In this document: positions 19,441 to 28,188 of the stretch, one piece after another | Layout of the letters: the number at the start of each line of letters is the position of its first letter | Position numbering within the stretch: the stretch's first letter is position 1 | Source of the DNA: Modicisalibacter luteus DSM 23508 | GTDB taxonomy: Bacteria > Pseudomonadota > Gammaproteobacteria > Pseudomonadales > Halomonadaceae | Assembly: GCF_000378505.1 (NCBI RefSeq) | Contig: NZ_KB899991.1 | Location: 120,824-184,823 of the forward strand | Length of the DNA: 64,000 bases | Direction of reading: 5' to 3' | Notes under the pieces: generated by a model | What the model saw: only the letters and a program-made list of their open reading frames with translations | The model's database searches: none | Told to the model about the DNA's origin: nothing | Program-made: the position numbers and the translations under genes

Positions 19441-20745
19441 TTAGTCGATCCGTGTCAAGTTTTCATGGCCCTCTGCAGTAACAAGAATATTGTCTTCGAT
19501 ACGTATCCCGCCATGACCGGAAAGGGCATCCACCTGTTCCCATTCAATGTGCCGCCCGGTTGCTGTTTCACGCAATGGATCGAGTAACAGGCGAATGAAA
19601 TACAGGCCAGGTTCCACAGTAACGACCATTCCGGTTTCCAGCTCTCGCGTCAGTCGCAGGGCGGGATCGGTTTCCGGGGCCGGCAGCGGATGCCCGTCAG
19701 GCGAGACGCGTCCACCCACATCGTGCACTTGCAGCCCCAGCAGGTGACCTAACCCATGCGGACAGAAGGCACGAGTGATACCTGTGTCGACGGCGGCGTC
19801 GGCGCTGCAACGGACCAGGCCGTGTTCAGCCAGTAGCTGCCCCAAGTACTGATGCATAAGATGGTGCACGGCTACGAAGGAAACCCCAGGGCGGATATCT
19901 TCAATCAGGCGTTGCTGCATCGCCTTCAGCGAATCGATCAGAGCGTTAAATCGTGGGTCGGCATCACGGCCCGACCAGGTGCGTGTGATGTCGGAAGCAT
20001 AGCCGGACACGCTACGGCCGGCATCGACCAGCAGGCTCTTGTAGCTTGCCGGGGACCTAAGGTCATAATGCTGGTAATGGAGCACGCCAGCATGAATGTT
20101 CAAACCTACAATGTTCTGGTAGGGGACGTCGGATTCGCGTTGCCGACTCGCCCCCAGGTAAGCCAGTTGGATATCGAGTTCCGCGGCGCCAGCTACGAAA
20201 GCAGTGTATGCCGCTTGATGACCGGCCAGGGCCAGGCGGTTAGCCTCACCGATGCAGTCGATTTCATAAGCGGTCTTGCGAACTCGCAACTCATCCAGTG
20301 CCAGCACGAGTGCTGGCGGGTTGGGCTCGCCGCCTAGGCGCTGGGCAACGTGGGCGGACACATCGCCGAGTACCGCCAGCCGCCCTCCAGTAAGCGCGGG
20401 GGGCAAGGTTTCGGTTGTCAGGCGTATGTCGAAGCGAGACACCCACGGTGCGTCGGGAACCTCAGGTGATAAATGCCAAAAGTCCTCCGGCGCATGCAGC
20501 CACAATACCGGCTTCTTGCCGGGACGAATCCACAGCCAGCTGTGGCTCAGGCCTGGCAGAGGCACCCAATGCAGGAAATGCGCGTAGCTGCGGAACGTGG
20601 CGGCCTGATCATCGGCATAATGAACGCGGGGCGCACCACTATAAATGAGGATGCTGTCATAGCCATGTTTTTCGGCCAGTCTCTGATAGGCACTTTCGAG
20701 TCTATCCAAATGATCCTGATGGCTCGCTGCCCTTTCCTCGGTCAT
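19441..20745 (-). CDS. pepQ: Xaa-Pro dipeptidase PepQ
   Basis: This 434-residue M24 metallopeptidase has a creatinase-like N-terminal domain and a pita-bread C-terminal domain. The dinuclear metal ligands are visible: LLVDAGRSVSGYASDITRT (two Asp), FCPHGLGHLLGLQVHD (His), and Glu in TVEPGLYF and GGIRIEDNILV. It cleaves dipeptides with C-terminal proline and some organophosphate triesters. Its ATG overlaps the stop of the upstream LysR gene (ATGA), with AGGAG before it. The dpp peptide importer lies further upstream on the same strand, so import feeding cleavage is a reasonable inference. Confidence 0.92.
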   Translation of the reverse strand: MTEERAASHQDHLDRLESAYQRLAEKHGYDSILIYSGAPRVHYADDQAATFRSYAHFLHWVPLPGLSHSWLWIRPGKKPVLWLHAPEDFWHLSPEVPDAPWVSRFDIRLTTETLPPALTGGRLAVLGDVSAHVAQRLGGEPNPPALVLALDELRVRKTAYEIDCIGEANRLALAGHQAAYTAFVAGAAELDIQLAYLGASRQRESDVPYQNIVGLNIHAGVLHYQHYDLRSPASYKSLLVDAGRSVSGYASDITRTWSGRDADPRFNALIDSLKAMQQRLIEDIRPGVSFVAVHHLMHQYLGQLLAEHGLVRCSADAAVDTGITRAFCPHGLGHLLGLQVHDVGGRVSPDGHPLPAPETDPALRLTRELETGMVVTVEPGLYFIRLLLDPLRETATGRHIEWEQVDALSGHGGIRIEDNILVTAEGHENLTRID

Positions 20746-21653
20746 GTTGCGATCTCCTGGAGTTGTTTCCACAGGGCGTCCAGTCCCGGATGGCGGTGTT
20801 CGCGGTAGCGGTAAAGGCGCAGCTCGAGCGGTACCGCCCAGCGCTCGTCACCGGCATGCACGAGTTCGCCGCTTGCCAGGGAGCGCTGCACCGTTCGCAG
20901 CGGTAGCCAGCCGATGCCATAACCCTGGGTAACCAATTCCTTGATATTGGCCGTCTGTACATTCTCATTGAGTTTCATCAAGTGCACTTCCTGTGTGGCC
21001 TGCGCCAGCCTGGCTTCGAGGACGGCATGCAACAGCCCACGCGGATGGTAGGCAATGTAGGGCAATGGCTGGCGGCGTTGGCCGGGCAGAGCGTAGCGAG
21101 GCTTGCCAACGTCGTCCGGGGCACTGACGGGAATCAGCGTCTCGGTATCGATGCGCAGATGCTCATACGCAGACAGATCCAGGGCAAGCGGACAACGCCC
21201 CCGGGGCCAGTAGCAGAAAGCCAGGTCGCACTCGTCACGTTCCAAAGCATGAAAATAGTCGGCCAGTAGCCAACTTGTCGCACGTAGGTAAGGCTCAACG
21301 CGATCCTTGAGTTCATGCTGAGCAAGCCAGGCGGGCAACACATAGGACAACACGCTCTGGGGAGCGGCAATCACGATACGTCTAGCCTGATTGTCAGCGA
21401 TCTGATGCAAGCGCTCACGGGTCAGGCGCACCCGCTCGGTAACGTGCTCGCACAGCAACAGGAACTCTTCGCCTGCCGGAGTCAAGGACAGCGGCAGCGT
21501 CTGACGATTGACCAGGGTCAACCCCATTTCCTCCTCAAGCAGCTTGATGCGTCGCGAGAAGGTGGGCTGCGTAACATTTTGCGCTTCGGCTGCACGTGAG
21601 AAATGGCGCGTCTTGGCCAGGGCAATGAAGTCTTCCAACCAGCGAATCTCCAT
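20742..21653 (-). CDS. LysR-family regulator, HypT/YjiE-like
   Basis: This 303-residue protein has an N-terminal winged helix (WLEDFIALAKTRHFSRAAEAQNVTQPTFSRRIKLLEEEMG read in pieces) and a periplasmic-binding-like effector domain. The start MEIRWLEDF, NRQTLPLSLTPAGEEF and the VPLELRLYRYREHRHP tail recall E. coli HypT (YjiE), the hypochlorite-responsive regulator, more than typical amino-acid LysRs. Methionine-rich sensing cannot be judged from sequence alone. It overlaps pepQ by 4 bases and follows dppF by 71 bp on the same strand, so regulation of peptide import or PepQ is likely. Confidence 0.8.
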   Translation of the reverse strand: MEIRWLEDFIALAKTRHFSRAAEAQNVTQPTFSRRIKLLEEEMGLTLVNRQTLPLSLTPAGEEFLLLCEHVTERVRLTRERLHQIADNQARRIVIAAPQSVLSYVLPAWLAQHELKDRVEPYLRATSWLLADYFHALERDECDLAFCYWPRGRCPLALDLSAYEHLRIDTETLIPVSAPDDVGKPRYALPGQRRQPLPYIAYHPRGLLHAVLEARLAQATQEVHLMKLNENVQTANIKELVTQGYGIGWLPLRTVQRSLASGELVHAGDERWAVPLELRLYRYREHRHPGLDALWKQLQEIAT

Positions 21654-21724
21654 TAATTACCCCAAGCACTCTGGTGCGTTTGGACCTGAACAGCGTGACT
21701 CTGCCGATATGCCTGCGTCATTGT

Positions 21725-22789
21725 TCATGCCGTGATTCGGCCTTCTTCGACTGCGTGGCAGGCGACGCGCGTGCCACCGCTGCTCGCTATCAGTTCTGGG
21801 ATCTCCTGTCGGCAGCGCTCGTTGGCATGTGGACAACGGCCATGGAATACACAACCGGACGGCAGATTTACCGGCGTAGGCACTTCACCGGAAAGGCGGA
21901 TATGGTCGGGGCGATCGTCTTCCAAGCGAGGAATGGCCGAGAGCAACGCTTGAGTGTAGGGATGCTGTGGCGCAGCGAACAATTGGCGTGTTTCTGCGAT
22001 CTCGCACACTCTCCCCAGATACATGACCACGACACGCGTGCCGAAATGCTCGACGACGGCAAGATCATGGGTGATGAACAGGTAGGTTAAATGCCGTTCG
22101 CGCTGGGCATCCATCATCAGGTTGAGAACCTGAGCCTGGATTGACACGTCCAGGGCAGAGATAGGCTCGTCGGCCACGATGAATTCTGGATCGACTACCA
22201 AGGCACGTGCAATCGCAATACGCTGCCGCTGGCCTCCCGAGAATTCGTGTCCGAAGCGCTTGCCCCAGTCAGGATCGATCCCTACCGAGCCCATCACTTC
22301 AGTGACCTGCTGGCGAATGCGCTCACGGCTCCAATCCGGATGGTGAAAGCGCAATGGCTCTTCCAGCGTCTGCTGAATAGTCATACGCGGGTTCAGCGAA
22401 GCATAGGGATTCTGGAAGATCATCTGCATGCGGCGACGAAAGGGCAGCAGTTGGCGTGGACTAAGGTTATCGATGCGCTGGCCATCGTAATGGATTTCTC
22501 CTCGCGATGGTGACAGCAGGCCCATGACCATACGTGCCACGGTTGACTTGCCGCAGCCTGACTCGCCGACCACACATAGCGCTTCACCGCGGCGAACGTC
22601 GATGTCGACACCATTGATCGCATGGACGTAATCCTGGCGACGGACCAGCTTGCCACGCTCGAAACGCAACTGATCGAGGAAATCCCCTGACAAGGGAAAG
22701 CGCTTCTCGAGACCGCGAATCTCGAGCAGTGTCGAGGCGGCGCGCTCCGGGACCGCAGTCTCGGTGACTTGTGTAACAGCCTGGCTCAT
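21725..22789 (-). CDS. dppF: Peptide ABC transporter ATPase (DppF/OppF type)
   Basis: This 354-residue ABC ATPase has Walker A GESGCGKST, Q-loop FQNPYASLNPR, signature FSGGQRQRIAIARAL and Walker B FIVADEPISALDVS. The C-terminal oligopeptide-transporter extension carries cysteines (GCVFHGRCPHANERC) that can bind an Fe-S cluster in relatives. It pairs with DppD to drive peptide import. Its start overlaps the dppD stop by 4 bases. It is the last transporter gene in dppABCDF. Confidence 0.92.
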   Translation of the reverse strand: MSQAVTQVTETAVPERAASTLLEIRGLEKRFPLSGDFLDQLRFERGKLVRRQDYVHAINGVDIDVRRGEALCVVGESGCGKSTVARMVMGLLSPSRGEIHYDGQRIDNLSPRQLLPFRRRMQMIFQNPYASLNPRMTIQQTLEEPLRFHHPDWSRERIRQQVTEVMGSVGIDPDWGKRFGHEFSGGQRQRIAIARALVVDPEFIVADEPISALDVSIQAQVLNLMMDAQRERHLTYLFITHDLAVVEHFGTRVVVMYLGRVCEIAETRQLFAAPQHPYTQALLSAIPRLEDDRPDHIRLSGEVPTPVNLPSGCVFHGRCPHANERCRQEIPELIASSGGTRVACHAVEEGRITA

Positions 22790-23823
22790 GAAACCCCCTG
22801 AGATGCCTTGGACGGACCACTGTCGTGCGGGTCACGCTCGACCAGGTCACGCACCATGTGACAGGCAACATGACAGTTACCCGACGTGACGAAGCCAGGC
22901 ACCAGCCCACGACAATCGCGACGCGGGTTGCCCTCGTCATCCATGGAAAAACTGCAGCGCGGATGAAATGCGCAGCCGGGAGGAGTGTTAGCCAGCGAAG
23001 GCATGGCTCCGGGAATCTGATTGAGACGCTGACCGGGTGTCGCCATCTGTGGCAGGGCATTGATCAGGCCCTGGGTATATGGATGCTGGGCGTCGTTGAT
23101 GATTTCCCGGGTCGGTCCCTGCTCGATGACGCGTCCGGCATACATTACCAAGGTGCGCTGGGTGACTTGGCTGACCACGCCAAGATCGTGGGTGATCAGG
23201 ACCAAAGCCACGTTGTGCTTTTCACACAATTCCAGCAGCAGCGTCATGATTTCCGCCTGAATGGTGACGTCCAGTGCCGTCGTCGGCTCGTCTGCGATGA
23301 TGATGTCCGGATCAAGCAGTAGCGCGATGGCAATGATGATGCGCTGACGCATACCGCCTGACAGTTCATGCGGATACTGATCGAGTCGCTTTTCGGGAGA
23401 CGGAATATAGACCTGTCGGAGCTTGTTCAAGGCAATGTTGCGTGCGTCCCTGGTACTGATGCGGCGATGAGCCTTGAGACACTCGACCATCTGTTCCCCG
23501 ATTGACAGCACCGGATTGAGCGTCATCATCGGGTCCTGAAAGATCATCGAGATTTTGTTGCCGCGTATCTTCTGCAGCGCCTTGGGCTTCAGGGTGGTCA
23601 GTTCCTGGCCGTCGAAGCGGATGCTGCCGCCGGCGATGTAGCCCGGTTTGGCGATCAGATTGAGAATAGTAAAGGCAGCCACGGACTTGCCGGCGCCCGA
23701 TTCGCCCACGATGCCTAGGCGCTCGCCCCGGTCGAGCGAGAAACTGATATCGCGCAGGGCTCTAACCTCGCCTTGCCGCAATGCGAAGCGCACATCGAGA
23801 TTGGTAACTTCGAGGAGTGCCAT
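22786..23823 (-). CDS. dppD: Peptide ABC transporter ATPase (DppD/OppD type)
   Basis: This 345-residue ABC ATPase has Walker A GESGAGKS, Q-loop FQDPMMTLNPV, signature LSGGMRQRI and Walker B IIIADEPTTALDVT. The oligopeptide C-terminal extension has cysteines in PPGCAFHPRCSFSM. It forms the heterodimeric ATPase with DppF. Only 4 bp separate it from dppC, and its stop overlaps dppF. Confidence 0.92.
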   Translation of the reverse strand: MALLEVTNLDVRFALRQGEVRALRDISFSLDRGERLGIVGESGAGKSVAAFTILNLIAKPGYIAGGSIRFDGQELTTLKPKALQKIRGNKISMIFQDPMMTLNPVLSIGEQMVECLKAHRRISTRDARNIALNKLRQVYIPSPEKRLDQYPHELSGGMRQRIIIAIALLLDPDIIIADEPTTALDVTIQAEIMTLLLELCEKHNVALVLITHDLGVVSQVTQRTLVMYAGRVIEQGPTREIINDAQHPYTQGLINALPQMATPGQRLNQIPGAMPSLANTPPGCAFHPRCSFSMDDEGNPRRDCRGLVPGFVTSGNCHVACHMVRDLVERDPHDSGPSKASQGVS

Positions 23824-23827
23824 GCGA

Positions 23828-24769
23828 TCAGCCCTTGTAGAGACGGGGGTTCATGACGTCACGCAGCCAATCACCCAGGAGATTGATTACCAGCACCAGA
23901 ACGACCAGCACAGTGCCGGGAATCAGCGTGATCCACCATGAGCCGGATTGGATGTAGTCGAAACCGGACTTGATCAGCGAGCCAAGGGAAGGCTGCGTTT
24001 CCGGCATGCCCAAGCCAAGAAACGACAGTGCCGCCTCAGAAATGATGGCATTGGCGACCTGCACGGTGGAAATGACGAAAATCGGCGATAGGGTATTGGG
24101 CAGGATGTGCCGGAACATGATGCGCTTGGCCCGGAAACCCATGACCCGCGCTGCATCGACGTACTCCTTGCTGCGTTCCGCCAACACCGAGGCGCGTACC
24201 GTGCGCGCATACTGAGGCCATTCGGCCAGTCCGATGATTAGCACAAGCAACACCACGGCATATTCACTGAAGGTCTCTCCACCGAAAGTAGCCTTGAATA
24301 CGGCACCGACAATGATCGCGACCATCAAGGTGGAAAACGAAAGCTGGATGTCTGCCAAACGCATCAGGAAAGCATCGACACGACCGCCGAGGTAACCTGC
24401 CAGCAGACCGAAGGAGATACCGATCAGCGCCTGAAGGATGACAGCACCGAAGCCGATGATCAGCGATACCCGTGCCCCATAGAGTATCGTTGACAGCAGG
24501 TCGCGCCCCTGGGCATCGGTACCGAGCAGGTATGACGGATCGCTGCCCGCTATCCAGAAAGGCGGCAGTTCCGAGCTGAGGATATCAATCTGCGCCAGAT
24601 CATAGGGATTCATGGGAGCCAGCCATGGGGCCAGGAAGGCTGCCGCGACCATGGACACGAACACTAGCAGGCAAGTCTGGGCAACCAGATCGCGCTTGAA
24701 GCTATAGAGCAGATACGAGTCACGGAAGCGTGCCCAATGCGAGGGCACAGGTGGCGTTGTTGTAGTCAT
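23828..24769 (-). CDS. dppC: Peptide ABC transporter permease (DppC/OppC type)
   Basis: The 313-residue permease has an N-terminal hydrophobic segment (VAQTCLLVFVSMVAAAFLAP) and then the BPD_transp_1 region with the coupling motif EYVDAARVMGFRAKRIMFRHILPN in pieces. It ends ...LLGDWLRDVMNPRLYKG, a classic OppC tail. The loop DAQGRDLLSTILYGARVSL is the family signature. ATG 24769 overlaps the dppB stop (ATGA), which is why I reject the much longer open frame that runs back into dppB. Confidence 0.92.
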   Translation of the reverse strand: MTTTTPPVPSHWARFRDSYLLYSFKRDLVAQTCLLVFVSMVAAAFLAPWLAPMNPYDLAQIDILSSELPPFWIAGSDPSYLLGTDAQGRDLLSTILYGARVSLIIGFGAVILQALIGISFGLLAGYLGGRVDAFLMRLADIQLSFSTLMVAIIVGAVFKATFGGETFSEYAVVLLVLIIGLAEWPQYARTVRASVLAERSKEYVDAARVMGFRAKRIMFRHILPNTLSPIFVISTVQVANAIISEAALSFLGLGMPETQPSLGSLIKSGFDYIQSGSWWITLIPGTVLVVLVLVINLLGDWLRDVMNPRLYKG

Positions 24770-25815
24770 GCGGGCTTGCCTGTCAGTTTGACGGTGGGGT
24801 TCACCAACCCATAGATCAGATCGACCAGGGTATTGGTGATCACGAAGATCAGGCCAACCACCATCAGGTAAGTGATGATCAACGGAATGTCGGAGCGCTC
24901 GATGGCATCGAGAAACATCAGGCCCATACCGGGCCACTGGAAGACGGTTTCGGTAAGGATGGTGAAGGCTACCAGCGTGCCGATCTGTACGCCGCCGACA
25001 GTGATGACAGGCAGCATGGTGTTCTTGAGCGCATGCAGGAAATAGATCCGGCGCATGCTGATGCCCTTGGCCTTGGCGAACTTGACGTAATCCGATTGCA
25101 GCACTTCGAGCATTTCGGCGCGGATCAGGCGAATGAACAATGGCAGCATGATCGAGGCCAGAGAAATGGCCGGTAGCACCAGGTAGACCAGGCTGTCCCA
25201 AGAGGCATAGTTGGTATACCAGGTACCGAACACGTGGGTCAGATCGTTACCGCGGCCATAGGCCGGCATGCCGCCTTCTGTGGAGAGCAACCCATTGAGC
25301 CAACTACCCCAGCCAATGTCTTCAGGAAAAGGGGTGATACTGATGCCGATCGAGAAGATCTGAATAAGGACAATGGCAGTCAGGAAGACCGGGATCGAAA
25401 TGCCGACTATCGACACTCCCATAAAGAGTCGTGACAGCGGCGAACGTGGTTTGATCGCGCTGTAGACGCCGATAGGGACAGATAATGTGACAATGAGAAA
25501 GGTTGCGGCAGCTACGAGTTCGAGTGTGGCAGGCAGATGCCTCAGAATCACCTCGGTGGTCGGCTCGTTGAAGAAGTACGAATAGCCGAAATCGAACTGC
25601 AATGCATTCTTGGCAAAGCGAAGGTACTGTACCAGGAACGGATCGTTCAAACCGAGCTCTTCACGTAAAGTGGCGCGTTCGCTCTCGGGGACCGACTGGC
25701 CGACCATCTGTTGGATCGGATCGCCGAGGTTGTCCTGGATGGCGAAGCTGATCACGCTGATGATGAACATTACCAACAAGGCGTGAAACAGGCGTTTGAT
25801 CAGAAAGGCAATCAT
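24766..25815 (-). CDS. dppB: Peptide ABC transporter permease (DppB/OppB type)
   Basis: The 349-residue permease begins MIAFLIKRLFHALLVMFIIS, typical of DppB/OppB. It has five to six transmembrane segments and the cytoplasmic coupling loop EVLQSDYVKFAKAKG. The C-terminus GLVNPTVKLTGKPA follows LIYGLVNP, also typical. An insertion near residues 170-210 (FPEDIGWGSWLNGLL; PAYGRGNDLTHVFG) forms a larger periplasmic loop, seen in the subgroup with long DppB. ATG 25815 has AGGA upstream and starts the hydrophobic region correctly. Confidence 0.92.
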   Translation of the reverse strand: MIAFLIKRLFHALLVMFIISVISFAIQDNLGDPIQQMVGQSVPESERATLREELGLNDPFLVQYLRFAKNALQFDFGYSYFFNEPTTEVILRHLPATLELVAAATFLIVTLSVPIGVYSAIKPRSPLSRLFMGVSIVGISIPVFLTAIVLIQIFSIGISITPFPEDIGWGSWLNGLLSTEGGMPAYGRGNDLTHVFGTWYTNYASWDSLVYLVLPAISLASIMLPLFIRLIRAEMLEVLQSDYVKFAKAKGISMRRIYFLHALKNTMLPVITVGGVQIGTLVAFTILTETVFQWPGMGLMFLDAIERSDIPLIITYLMVVGLIFVITNTLVDLIYGLVNPTVKLTGKPA

Positions 25816-25899
25816 GGATTGCTGGTCCTGTCTTGGAACGAAAGGCATCACGGCGGGAAGCTGCCGCCGGGCGCTTTCATGACGTTGAGTTAAGGGAGG

Positions 25900-25926
25900 G
25901 CCACCCACCTCATCGGGGTGGGTGGC
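25900..25926 (-). terminator. Intercistronic hairpin between dppA and dppB
   Basis: The arms GCCACCCACC and GGTGGGTGGC (10 bp) enclose a 7-base loop, just after the dppA stop. No T-run follows on the minus strand. This is the usual arrangement that stabilises the binding-protein message and reduces, but does not stop, transcription into the permease genes. Confidence 0.7.
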
Positions 25927-25938
25927 ATGCGGATCGCG

Positions 25939-27513
25939 TTATTCCTGCTGGACGACGACGTCGCCCAGATACGGAAAGTTCATGACGTTGAGCACGGGCT
26001 CGATCTGAACTTCGTTCTGGGCTGCCCAGGCCAGATCCTGCCAGTGAAGCGGGATGAAGGCCGCATCGTCATAAAGCGCCTGTTCCACGAATTGGAGCAT
26101 CTGGCTGCGCTTGTCGCGATCCGTTTCCAGATTGGCTTCGGCGACGATCTTGTCGATTTCCGGGTTGCAATACATGCCTGCGTTGTATTGCCCGGCTCCG
26201 GTATCAGCATTAGGACATTCGGTCAGATACTGATAGAAGTTGGCAGAATCTTCAGTATCCGAGTGCCAGCCGATCAGCATCAGGTCGGCCGCGCGGGCGT
26301 CGTACTCGGGCCAGTACTGGGCCTTGGGTAAAGTCTTAAGATCCACTTTCACGTTGATGCGTGCCAACATCGCAGCGACTGCCTGGGCGATCTGGGCATC
26401 GTTCACGTAGCGGTTGTTGGGGGCCATCATAGTGATGCTGAAGCCATCTTCGTAGCCGGCCTCCTTCATCAACTGCTTGGCCTTCTCGAGATCATAACGC
26501 GGCTCGAGTTCTGGATTGTGTCCTGCATATCCCTCGGGTGAGAGCTGGGCAGCGGGTGTGGCGAAGCCCTTCATCAACCGGTCGGCAATCGCTTTCTGAT
26601 TGATGGTATAGGCGATAGCCTGACGTACCCGTGGATCCTTGAAAGCCTCTACGCGGTCCTGGTTCATGTGCAACAGGATAATGCGCGTGCCGGACATGGT
26701 GACCAGCTTGACGTCCTCGTCGGCGCGTACGCGCTCGAGGTCATTGGGTGGCACCGGTGCGATGAAGTCGACGTCGCCGGAGAGCAGGGCAGCCACACGT
26801 GTCGCATTTTCGCTGATCGGGGTCAGCACGATGTGATCGACGTTGCCGGGTGAGCCATCGTCCCAGTAATCCTCGAAGCGCGCGAACTCAACCTTCACAC
26901 CCTGTTGGCGTTGGGTGACCTTGAAGGGGCCCGTGCCTGATATATGAGTTGACGCATAGGAATTGCCGTTCTTGACGATCTCGCCCTTGTCCTTGCCGCT
27001 ATCGGTCTTGCCGGAGTAGAACTCGCTATCCATTGGAAAGATATACGTTGCGAGGTTCAGAAGCAGCGGGTAGGGCTCCTTGGTCTTGAATTCGACCGTG
27101 TGGTCATCGACTGCCGTGATGCTGGCCACGGGGTCGAAGATGGCCTTGAAGTCGGGGCTGCGCTTCAGGCGCTCGACCGTCCAGACCACATCCTTGGCCG
27201 TGAATGGGTTACCACTGTGGAAGGTGATGCCTTCACGCAGGGTCATCTGCATGGTGGTGTTGTCGACCTGTTCCCAATCGGTAGCCAGACGCGGCTCGAA
27301 GTCGAAGTCCTGTGTCCAACGAACCAACGGATCGAAAGTCAGGTGGGATAATTGCAGCATGCCGCCGGAGAGTTGTTCATGAATGTCCAGCGACACCGGG
27401 TCGGCATCGTAAGCAACGCGGAGGGTAATGTCATCGGTCTGTGCGCTGGCTGCCAACGGTAGGCTTAGAGTAGCGCCGATCAATGAGGCGAGCAGAGTTT
27501 TTTTGAACGTCAT
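25939..27513 (-). CDS. dppA: Peptide ABC transporter substrate-binding protein
   Basis: This 524-residue SBP family 5 protein has a signal peptide (cleavage after ASA, residue 24). The family signature covers residues ~60-110 (LQLSHLTFDPLVRWTQD; EPRLATDWEQVD; TLREGITFHSGNPFTAKDVVWT). It binds di- or oligopeptides or related solutes in the periplasm and feeds dppBCDF. Substrate cannot be told from sequence; nickel or heme binding, known in some relatives, is not excluded. Its promoter must lie in the decayed carbonic anhydrase region upstream. Confidence 0.9.
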   Translation of the reverse strand: MTFKKTLLASLIGATLSLPLAASAQTDDITLRVAYDADPVSLDIHEQLSGGMLQLSHLTFDPLVRWTQDFDFEPRLATDWEQVDNTTMQMTLREGITFHSGNPFTAKDVVWTVERLKRSPDFKAIFDPVASITAVDDHTVEFKTKEPYPLLLNLATYIFPMDSEFYSGKTDSGKDKGEIVKNGNSYASTHISGTGPFKVTQRQQGVKVEFARFEDYWDDGSPGNVDHIVLTPISENATRVAALLSGDVDFIAPVPPNDLERVRADEDVKLVTMSGTRIILLHMNQDRVEAFKDPRVRQAIAYTINQKAIADRLMKGFATPAAQLSPEGYAGHNPELEPRYDLEKAKQLMKEAGYEDGFSITMMAPNNRYVNDAQIAQAVAAMLARINVKVDLKTLPKAQYWPEYDARAADLMLIGWHSDTEDSANFYQYLTECPNADTGAGQYNAGMYCNPEIDKIVAEANLETDRDKRSQMLQFVEQALYDDAAFIPLHWQDLAWAAQNEVQIEPVLNVMNFPYLGDVVVQQE

Positions 27514-27565
27514 GTGTTAGCCCGAAATGATTGTTGGTTTTATGACTCTTGGTTCCCACTCCACC

Positions 27566-28050
27566 TTAGAGAGAGTCGACAGGCGGAACAATCGAAAAAC
27601 TGAGTTGCGTCATTCGCTGGGCGTATCAGCTAGGCATAAAAGCGGAGCCTGCGTCCTGAGGGTGGCGACTGTCCAATTCGCGCACCGAGTGCAGCCAGTA
27701 GTCAACGATGCCGCATTCAATGCCGGTAATTGCTGCACGAACGCCACCGCAGCCGTAATGCCCCACGATCATGATGTGCCTGACCTAGGGGATATCGCCC
27801 GCGAACTGAACGACGAGTAGGGCATTCATGTCATTGTGGTAAAGGATACTGGCCACGTTGCAGTGTTCGAAGACCTCGCCGGGTGGCAGATCGATGATCT
27901 AGTTGGCGGGCACACGGCTATCCGAATACCCAACCCAGAGGTGGTCGGGATTCTGCTGCCGTGAGAGTCGGGCCAAGAAATCCGGGTCGCGTTGGCTGAC
28001 GGGCCTCAGACAAGGGACGATTTTGCTCGAGTCGCTTTTCGATGCCGTTG
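27566..28050 (-). pseudogene. can: Decayed beta-carbonic anhydrase
   Basis: Reading the minus strand gives clear beta-carbonic anhydrase sequence: [98 protein letters not shown] (each read in parts). It cannot work. A one-base shift lies in the GGG run at 28001-28003, TAG codons lie at 27899-27901 and 27785-27787, and TGA at 27626-27628. The first zinc Cys is Tyr (VGYSDSR instead of IGCSDSR), and the last ~70 residues are missing. The stretch 27514-28188 holds nothing else but the dppA and gor upstream regions. Confidence 0.85.
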
Positions 28051-28188
28051 TCAGGGCAGCCTCACGATAGAGCGTTGTCGTGCATGAACTTTCACCTTTC
28101 GGAAAGAGAGATGCCAACTGCCTGCCCCCTCCCGAGGGAGCGGCATGGCTGGTATCATCGCCGCAACCAAAGACAGGAGAGTAAACTA

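Noticed and set aside
24770-25201. Longer N-terminus for dppC
   Set aside because: It lies inside dppB in another frame and reads low-complexity His/Arg sequence; ATG 24769 overlaps the dppB stop as expected.
27527-27820. Plus-strand open frame in the dppA-gor gap
   Set aside because: It is the shadow of the decayed carbonic anhydrase on the minus strand and has no recognisable features.
28042-28188. Longer N-terminus for gor from an upstream ATG
   Set aside because: The added residues are unrelated to the family and the GTG at 28189 has a good AGGAGAG site.
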